Positions 7,701-12,613 of a stretch of 12,613 bases of DNA are shown in pieces. The notes under the pieces are model-generated. The model made no database searches. It saw only the letters and a program-made list of their open reading frames with translations, and was not told the origin of the DNA. The number at the start of each line of letters is the position of its first letter. Position 1 is the stretch's first letter. Both the position numbers and the translations under genes were made by a program. The DNA is from Euperipatoides rowelli (Eukaryota; Onychophora; Udeonychophora; Euonychophora; Peripatopsidae), in NCBI GenBank assembly GCA_003024985.2, contig PXIH01S0001907.1, one strand, 5' to 3'.

Positions 7701-9410
7701 GCAAAAGCGGTGTTAGTCACGGGTTAAATAAATGTCTGTAATTATAATTTAAGCTAAAATTAGAAAGCCATTGTTTTATATTGTGTGTCAACCAAATCAA
7801 ACTGTGTTATAATAAATCGTGTTAGCCAGGGGCACGTTAAGCGTGGTTACCTGTATGGCAATTGAACACAAATGCTTACATTCTTTTGGCTCCAATAAAA
7901 ATTCATACAATTTTATTTGACGTGTGCACTCTTATATACGATAATGTTAAACTTGAATAAGGGTGTACTAAAAAAACTTCAAAATGGGCTAGTTTGTCAT
8001 GCTCCCTTTCCCATGAGTTTATGTATTCTAGATATTACTTATTGTGGGACTAAGATCTAGAATCTAGATGCATTCCATTTTTATTTTTTTAGATTTTAAT
8101 TCAGTGTGTACCAGTACCATCTTCTCATAACTCACATAAACAACTTGTTAGAAGTCTCAGGTATGTTCCAAAATGATTGTTTTTTACTTTGGATATTAGC
8201 TAAAATATATCTAATAAAGGAAATTTACAAACTTAATATTTTTATAGATGTCTTCTGTTTTTGGGAATCGCTTGGTTCTTTGTTTCTATTTGTGCACTAA
8301 TTCTGCACACCTGGAGTCAACCAGAAATAAACTTTACATGGATGGATCCAGGGTAAACATATTATGTTTGTTCTTACCTGGTATAAAATCAATTAAATTT
8401 TTAAAAATAAATTTTGTTATATCTATTTTAATACTAGATTAGTCTGTAAAACAAAATTATTTTTCTTGTGTTTTGATTGGTCTATAAACATTACTATTTC
8501 TGAATGACACTTTATTAATATTTTTCTGTACACAAAATAGTCTAAATTGGTCTGTAGATATAGGCTACTACAACTCAGGCAATGACGTAAAGACTTGCTC
8601 CTATTACCCTCTTACTATACCTTATTATTCATCCAACTCACTACCTGATAAACATGATCTTGACTGGCGATTTTGAGGTCAGGGGGAGTAGTTTTGCTTG
8701 TCCGGAGCTGACCATGTATTCTCATTAGGGTACATGCAATTATAAATTTGATGCATGGGCTCACATGGGTATATCAAACATTGCGACCTTCGGTCTGGGA
8801 CAAACCACACAAGCTATCTTTCCTCATGCAAATTATTATTATTATTGTATTTTAAAACTGGATTAGCCTATTGTGTGTACAGAAAAATATTAATAAAGTG
8901 TTATTCAGGGATTGTAATATTTAGGGACTTAACAATAACACAAGAAAAATACTTTTGTTTTAGTATTTTTTATCTATATCTATAATATGTCTATCTCTAT
9001 CATCATTTATCTATATATCTAACTACCTCTATCTATGTACGAAATCTTTCTTTTCTCTCTGTGGTTGAGAATAAAATAATCTTATTGATTGGCTAAAGCT
9101 AATGATTACTGTTTTTTTTTAATGTATGATAAAAATAAACTAATTATAGACAAATATAAGGTTAATATTGTTCTTTTGTTAATTTTTTATAATTTCTTAA
9201 TTTCATATAAAATTGTTTTCCAAATTTAGTTCTAAATGGTCCCGACTTACTTTAATTTGTCTAATGCTATGCAGTTTTGTTATTTTGGATTTGGTCTGCC
9301 TTGCACTATTGCTTACCTACACCCTCCAGTGTCAACTGCTTACCTTCCATCTGTATAGTATTGCCAACAAAGCAAGAGAAAAGAGTTTGACATTTTTAGA
9401 TATTTATAAA
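4622..9410 (+). CDS. multi-exon gene for a gustatory-receptor-like (GRL) membrane protein, 3' part missing
   Basis: Six exons (4622-4720, 4923-5087, 5180-5323, 8093-8160, 8248-8352, 9230-9410) join in frame into 254 residues, or 247 if translation starts at Met 8. Hydrophobic helices are at about 51-73, 106-125, 160-181 and 200-223. With a cytosolic, basic N-terminus, the sequons NVT (89) and NFT (187) both fall in outside loops, which supports the topology. The motif TYTLQCQLL at 223-231, followed by a helix with AREKS, resembles the TM4 to intracellular-loop region I associate with GRL proteins of marine invertebrates, relatives of insect gustatory and odorant receptors and of PHTF. A full member has seven helices and about 400 residues, so TM5-7 are missing here. 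In insects such proteins are ligand-gated cation channels; the function of deuterostome GRLs is largely unknown. The exon chain itself is much surer than the family name. Confidence 0.6.
4923..5087 (+). CDS. GRL gene, exon 2 (TM1)
   Basis: The exon has 55 complete codons. The acceptor follows a long T-rich tract, and the donor is GCG|GTAAAT, phase 0 at both ends. It starts IGWKPVCFSLPYY, an aromatic/proline motif just before the membrane, and then carries the first helix LLKVINLCYPFIITTILICG. The preceding intron is 202 bp. The open frame, sharp borders and hydrophobic pattern make this one of the surest exons. Confidence 0.75.
5180..5323 (+). CDS. GRL gene, exon 3 (outer loop 1, TM2, start of inner loop)
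   Basis: The exon has 48 complete codons. The acceptor is TTATTAG, and the donor is AGA|GTAAGT, close to consensus, with phase 0 at both ends. It begins NVTGKRVCDNN, a glycosylation sequon with a cysteine in the predicted outer loop, followed by the helix IPYISHSLLYIAMVYLIRY and the acidic TEDVQLPALMER. The preceding intron is only 92 bp. Confidence 0.72.
6260..6478 (+). repeat. polypyrimidine (CT-rich) tract in intron 3
   Basis: About 220 bases are almost entirely C and T, starting with CCTTCC repeats and drifting into mixed CT. Only occasional A and very few G residues interrupt it. Three overlapping plus-strand frames (Ser/Leu/Pro-rich) exist only because such DNA lacks stop codons. The tract could adopt triplex DNA or confuse splicing, but it has no direct coding value. 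Confidence 0.85.
6738..7190. repeat. degraded dispersed-repeat remnants in intron 3
   Basis: GC-richer islands sit in AT-rich DNA: GGGGTTTCCAGGGTGTTC (about 6749), GGGGCCTCATTTATAAGG (about 6943), GGGCCCCC (about 6968), and a region with GATGGACTGGGCC and GGGTTTCCAGGAAAACC (about 7111-7155). GGTTTCCAGG occurs in two of them. The pattern resembles old dispersed repeats of marine invertebrates. No ends or target duplications could be delimited. Confidence 0.35.
8093..8160 (+). CDS. GRL gene, exon 4 (inner loop)
   Basis: A short exon of 68 bp that enters in phase 0 and leaves after two bases of a codon. The acceptor is a strong T-tract plus AG and the donor is CAG|GTATGT. It reads ILIQCVPVPSSHNSHKQLVRSLR with the final Arg shared with exon 5. 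The basic, polar content fits an intracellular loop leading into TM3. Confidence 0.65.
8248..8352 (+). CDS. GRL gene, exon 5 (TM3 and outer loop 2)
   Basis: This exon begins with the third base of the Arg codon left open by exon 4, then encodes the helix CLLFLGIAWFFVSICALILH and the outer segment SQPEINFTWMDPG with an NFT sequon. It ends in phase 2 at CCAGG|GTAAAC. The preceding intron is 87 bp. The phase match on both sides is strong evidence that the chain is real. Confidence 0.7.
8570..8990. other. intron 5 segment with unassigned GC-richer sequence
   Basis: Inside the 877-bp intron, about 8580-8830 is richer in G and C (for example GAGGTCAGGGGGAGTAG near 8676 and GCGACCTTCGGTCTGGGAC near 8783) than its flanks. 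A 76-codon frame starting at ATG 8755 crosses it without a domain. It is probably an old repeat. I could not find its ends. Confidence 0.3.
8962..9041 (+). repeat. degenerate TATC/CTATCT microsatellite in intron 5
   Basis: An imperfect series of TATC, CTATCT and TATATC units over about 80 bases, with scattered substitutions and no coding potential. Confidence 0.7.
9230..9410 (+). CDS. GRL gene, exon 6 (TM4 and inner loop)
   Basis: The exon opens by completing a Gly codon from exon 5 and ends in phase 0 at AAA|GTAAGT. The acceptor is AAATTTAG. It encodes SKWSRLTL, the helix ICLMLCSFVILDLVCLALLL, the motif TYTLQCQLL, and the amphipathic FHLYSIANKAREKSLTFLDIYK. That last part resembles the region after TM4 in GRL relatives, where the next residues are usually acidic and continue a long helix. 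Reading through the donor gives a stop at 9480. Confidence 0.72.
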
Positions 9411-9483
9411 GTAAGTTTATTCATTTTATTTCTTTTTATTTATTTATTGCAGTATTCAACAAAATTTAAATATAGTGTATAGA

Positions 9484-9768
9484 CATGGGCGTTCGCAGAA
9501 AAAATGCAGGGGGAGGGTCAATATTTTTTTTATTTTTTTGGGGGTTGTATGGACGTTTGGATACTTTACACTGGGAATATTATTGCGAATGCTAGCTTTA
9601 TATTGAATATATAAATTTTTTTATCTAATTTTTTCAGGGGGGGTGACTTGATACTTCTCTCTTTCAACATTATATTAAATACCTATATTTTTGGTTGGTC
9701 TCTTTTTTCCAGGGGGAGGGGCACCTGCCCTCTTCCCCCCCCCCCCCCCCTCACTGCAGTTGCCCATG
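9484..9768. mobile_element. hAT-like MITE, 285 bp, with perfect 8-bp target duplication
   Basis: The element starts CATGGGCGTTCGCAG and ends CTGCAGTTGCCCATG. The outer 7 bases are perfect inverted repeats, and 11 of 15 positions match in total. Flanking it directly is TGTATAGA at 9476-9483 and again at 9769-9776, an exact 8-bp duplication. Eight-base target duplications are typical of hAT elements, also of P and Merlin-type elements. The inside is non-coding, rich in T- and G-runs, with repeats of TTTTTCAGGGGG type (about 9632 and 9704) and a C16 run (9735-9750). It lies 73 bp after the exon 6 donor, so it is intronic if the gene continues. A non-autonomous element; the superfamily is inferred from the duplication length. 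Confidence 0.8.
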
Positions 9769-9776
9769 TGTATAGA

Positions 9777-10178
9777 GATATAGTGAAGTCACTCATATCT
9801 ACTTTAATAAGAATAGTGCATGGATTCACACTTCTGAACACTTGGGTTCATGGTGGCCTTCTGGTTACGTAGCTTGTTGATGCTGCATTTGAAAAGAAAA
9901 ACCTGACAATATGTTGAATTATTAAAACAATCTAATAAAATAGTATATTCCATAAATTGTCCAAATCACTTTGTTAAATTAGTTTAATACAATCACAGAT
10001 GTGACAACGAAAATGACAAAATATAATAAAATATGTTTCAAATAATAAGGTTGATATAAAAAATAAAATATTATAAACTATTTAAACCCATGCAAAATAT
10101 CTCCACCCTAAAATGTTAATTTATTACCCAACTTTTAAAAAGTATAAAATTCCCATTTAAATATTGATTCTCTTCCAG
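9777..10178. other. AT-rich, probably intronic, nothing recognised
   Basis: AT-rich sequence between the MITE and the candidate acceptor at 10177-10178. No exon, RNA or repeat boundary can be supported. Confidence 0.5.
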
Positions 10179-10265
10179 TTCGAATTTCTACTGATTTTGT
10201 TTATGCCATCTACCATAAGGAATCTACAGTATATAGAAGATTACCTGAACTACAGAAAGCTGTAG
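10179..10265 (+). CDS. weak candidate terminal exon of the GRL gene
   Basis: A very good acceptor (TTCTCTTCCAG) precedes 28 codons in the phase required by exon 6, ending at TAG 10263-10265. The peptide ...STIRNLQYIEDYLNYRKL has an Ile-Arg/Leu/Tyr-Leu-Asn pattern loosely like the helix after TM4 in GRL relatives, but its start (FEFLLILFM) does not fit and TM5-7 would be absent. If real it would yield a truncated protein. The next-best acceptor is at 10600. I consider both more likely to be chance. Confidence 0.2.
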   Translation, partial: FEFLLILFMPSTIRNLQYIEDYLNYRKL

Positions 10266-11160
10266 AAAAAAAAAAGTTCAAAATGTTATCAAAAGATGTC
10301 GCTTTAGCATTTTTTTCTCTCTTATTAAAGATTATACGTACATAGGCCTACTGTATTATACTGTAGATAGGGCAATTTTCATAATCACAGCCTCTTTTAA
10401 CATGTAGGCTAACCACAGTAATATTACAGTGCTTATAATATCGTTTAAGTTTAATTTGTCATTTTTTTTCTTGATTTTAGACAGCACAAAGCAGTAAAAT
10501 TAAAAAAAAAAAAACTAATATTTTAAATATTTTGATATCCTAATCCTGATACTTTCACAAGTATAGATATTATATACATTTTAGATTTAAATGTTTGTAG
10601 GAAATCAGGAACAATATGTTGTGTCAAACAACTTTGCCAATATTTGAACTCAATTTGATTAGTTTATTCAATAACGAAGGCTTGATACAATATTATGCCT
10701 ACCTGTATTAAATATGTATAGGTTTAAAGAATATTATTTATAATTTACAATAAATGTTATGCTTGTTTTTTTTAATTTGTAGGGTTTTGGAGCCTTCGTT
10801 TTTTTTTTTAAATTAATTTATTTTTGAGCTTTTTAAAATTTTGTATTAAGATTACATAAAAATGTGAAGTAGCCTACATCATTACTCTCTCTCTCTCTCA
10901 GATTCTTTTGTAACAGATTCCAAGTTATCTTCTAAATTTTGCATAAAATAGCTGGAATTGTGAGGAAAATTTCAGAGTATTTTTCACTGCCAGCGCCAAC
11001 AATATATAAATAACAAATCCCTTGTATGGGAACCAAAAAAAAATAAAAAATATACAGTATATTGTAACGATCCTATATTAATATATTGTAGATTATTCCC
11101 TTGGTTCGTGTACTCAAAGGCCGATGATTTCTGATTACATTATGTTTACATATTTTTGTC
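10266..11160. other. AT-rich sequence, no gene seen
   Basis: A mostly AT-rich stretch. It holds a (CT)n run at about 10885-10899 that ends in CAG and looks like an acceptor, but it leads to a stop after three codons. Short frames have no domain. A phase-compatible frame from 10601 begins GAA-ATC-AGG (Glu-Ile-Arg) and stops at 10711; see findings. Confidence 0.5.
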
Positions 11161-11182
11161 GTGGCTTCGATAAACATGGATC

Positions 11183-11224
11183 GAAGTCATGGCAACGTGG
11201 CTTAATTTGCCACACTTATATAAA
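11183..11224 (+). promoter_or_regulatory. possible promoter: RFX-like X-box half and TATA-like box
   Basis: GAAGTCATGGCAAC at 11183-11196 matches 11 of 14 positions of the symmetric RFX X-box GTTGCCATGGCAAC, with an intact right half. TATATAAA follows at 11217-11224, and an initiator-like TCATGTCC lies about 25 bp further on. A small hairpin (CTTCGAT with ATCGAAG, about 11165-11187) overlaps the upstream part. A GC-rich island of unknown nature begins about 90 bp downstream. TATA-like strings are common in AT-rich DNA, so only the combination suggests a promoter. Confidence 0.22.
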
Positions 11225-11324
11225 CATTGCGCAAGCAGGTCATGTCCTTTTGAGTGCATGAATTAAGGCAAATTTATTCATTTGGCTAATTTGAATGTAC
11301 ACATAATATACAGTATTTAAGTGT

Positions 11325-11510
11325 AACACAATTTGGCTTGGTTGTCATTCTCGGAGGGTCGTGCTGTCCGACCCAACAAAATCATCCTGCAAGACCTGTT
11401 GGTATTGTTGGGTCGGTGTAAAGGACCCGAAGAGCAGTATCCGGACTCTAGGATTACCACGGCCGTGGAGGAGAAACACCTGAAGCCTTTTTTGTTACCT
11501 GAAGCCATTT
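11325..11510 (+). other. GC-rich island of unknown nature (possible exon or structured RNA)
   Basis: About 170 bases are close to balanced in GC, in sharp contrast to both flanks. CCGACCCAACA (about 11369) and TGTTGGGTCGG (about 11407) are exact reverse complements separated by about 27 bases. CCACGGCCGTGG (about 11458) is a 12-bp palindrome. The plus frame from TTG 11333 gives a balanced peptide with ILQDLLVLLGRCKGPEEQY and TAVEEKHLKPF but has no ATG; the minus strand is also open. Neither translation matches a family I know. The opposite strand contains CCGTGGTAATCCTAGAG, close to an 18S rRNA string, but the surroundings do not match rRNA. Captured exon, decayed mobile element or structured RNA are all possible. 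Confidence 0.4.
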
Positions 11511-11549
11511 GTTATAGTTTTCCCCTCATACAATTTTATTTACAATAAN

Positions 11550-12613
11550 CGTTTTATATTTTAAAGACAATGTTTACTGATTCCTGCTTCCATTTTAGTG
11601 GATGTATTAATAATAAAAATACGTCTAGTATATATATAAATAACTTCACCAGTTCTAAAACACTGCATATTACGAAATGGCAAATATTTTAAAAAACAAA
11701 AAGTGTTTCAAAATAATTTTCATTGACATTAAAACCATTTCTACTTACATAACATGTGTATATAATACAAATTCTGCTCAAAGATTGCACGATAATTAAT
11801 ATACAGTACATGAGTGAATGTACTGTATTCCTTTAAAAGTAAAAAATATTTGTTAAACGTTATAATTTTTTTTTAAAAAAAAAAAAAGATTGGTAAATAT
11901 TTTTAATTGTCTATGACCAAATTGCAAGAGTCAAATATTCTAAAAATCCAGGTGAGAAAATTTCAGATATTTTTATTTTATTTTATTTTCATTTGGTTAG
12001 AATTCACACTTTGTAAATTTAAGTTTAAAGTAAATGATAATTTTTTTGCAAAGAATTTAACAGCCAATTGATTTGTCATTTGCAATAGCCAGAACTAATT
12101 GGAATGATTGACAATTGACATTTATTTTATTTACTAAAGAAATCAATATTAAATATAACTATGAATTATAATTAAATTTCTGGTCCAATTTATAAATTTT
12201 TTTTTTTTTATATAATTTATCAATTTTGATTACAAAATTAAAAGCTTACAATCACCACAAAGACTTGGAAACATTATTCAGCAATGTTTTCACTTTCTCA
12301 AACTATTGCAATATCATAAACAACAATATAAAAAATAAATTTGGCTTTATTAAAAGGATATCAAATTAATTGAACATTTATAGTGTCTGTTATGTTAGCA
12401 GATGACAGCTCAGTGGTGTTACCATATGGCCACCATGGATGATATAACTTGTGCACACATTTACAAATCGATAAAATTGCTCCCCCCTCCCCCACCCCCA
12501 GAGTGCACAACTAACAGAAACGTCTAGAAACTGAAATAAATCGGTGTTAGCTTCACACATTTTACCGCGTTTTTAATATTTGCGCATCTATTTCAGTCAT
12601 ATAGGACAAATGG
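11550..12613. other. AT-rich sequence, no gene seen
   Basis: A very AT-rich stretch with long T and A runs (for example near 11868-11888 and 12198-12210). A short C-rich run lies near 12481-12499. No phase-compatible exon with good borders for the GRL gene was found here. Confidence 0.55.

Larger units (their letters stand above)
5324..8092 (+). other. large intron 3 of the GRL gene
   Basis: This 2.8-kb intron is by far the largest among those visible and carries several repeat remnants. There is a GC-richer patch near 5700-5750, a polypyrimidine tract at 6260-6478 and a degraded dispersed repeat at about 6738-7190. Near 7690-7850 the motif CACGTTAAG occurs twice next to GTGTTAG-C/T-CA strings. 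No additional exon with good borders and continuing frame was found, although a small one could escape notice. Confidence 0.6.

Noticed and set aside
10165-10190. tRNA B-box-like string (AGTTCGAATTT)
   Set aside because: No matching A box, acceptor stem or cloverleaf around it; the same bases form a splice-acceptor-like site.
1-12613. CRISPR array, bacterial operon or phage module
   Set aside because: No regularly spaced repeats with unique spacers, no dense ORFs or ribosome-binding sites, and spliced exons show this is eukaryotic DNA.

Overview
The window looks like nuclear DNA from an animal. It is strongly AT-rich, has no dense open frames, and its only convincing protein signal is a chain of short exons joined by GT-AG introns with matching phases. 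Short dispersed strings such as 'taggcctac' and 'tagcctat', and G/C-homopolymer repeat remnants, remind me of marine invertebrates (echinoderm-like deuterostomes most of all). That placement is a weak impression. Two N characters (near 2590 and 11549) show this is draft assembly sequence.

Left part (1-4620): no confident gene. A purine-rich block (about 465-1605) holds a decayed-looking charged reading frame, a two-copy tandem repeat of about 181 bp (830-1164) and a 14-bp minisatellite (1256-1445). This block, together with the sequence up to 1910, lies between two near-identical 30-bp direct repeats (435-464 and 1911-1940). Next come AT-rich DNA, a hairpin-rich patch (2690-3110), unassigned minus-strand ORFs (3128-3597), a minus-strand relic resembling a transposon helix-turn-helix domain (3735-3994) and a T22-G13 homopolymer junction.

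Centre (4622-9410): six consecutive plus-strand exons with canonical splice sites and compatible phases (0,0,0,2,2,0 at their ends) encode about 250 residues. These form the N-terminal two thirds of a multi-pass membrane protein. Four membrane segments are visible, both N-glycosylation sequons fall in the predicted outside loops, and a conserved-looking TYTLQCQLL motif follows TM4. I read it as a gustatory-receptor-like (GRL) 7TM protein, with moderate confidence. The last exons (TM5-7) are not convincingly present and probably lie beyond the window. The introns carry repeat remnants, a 220-bp polypyrimidine tract and a TATC-type microsatellite.

Right part (9411-12613): 73 bp after the last exon sits a 285-bp terminal-inverted-repeat element flanked by a perfect 8-bp target duplication (TGTATAGA), a hAT-like MITE. 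The rest is AT-rich except for a GC-rich island (about 11330-11505) of unknown nature. That island holds an 11-bp perfect inverted repeat and lies downstream of a TATA-like box and an RFX-like half site.
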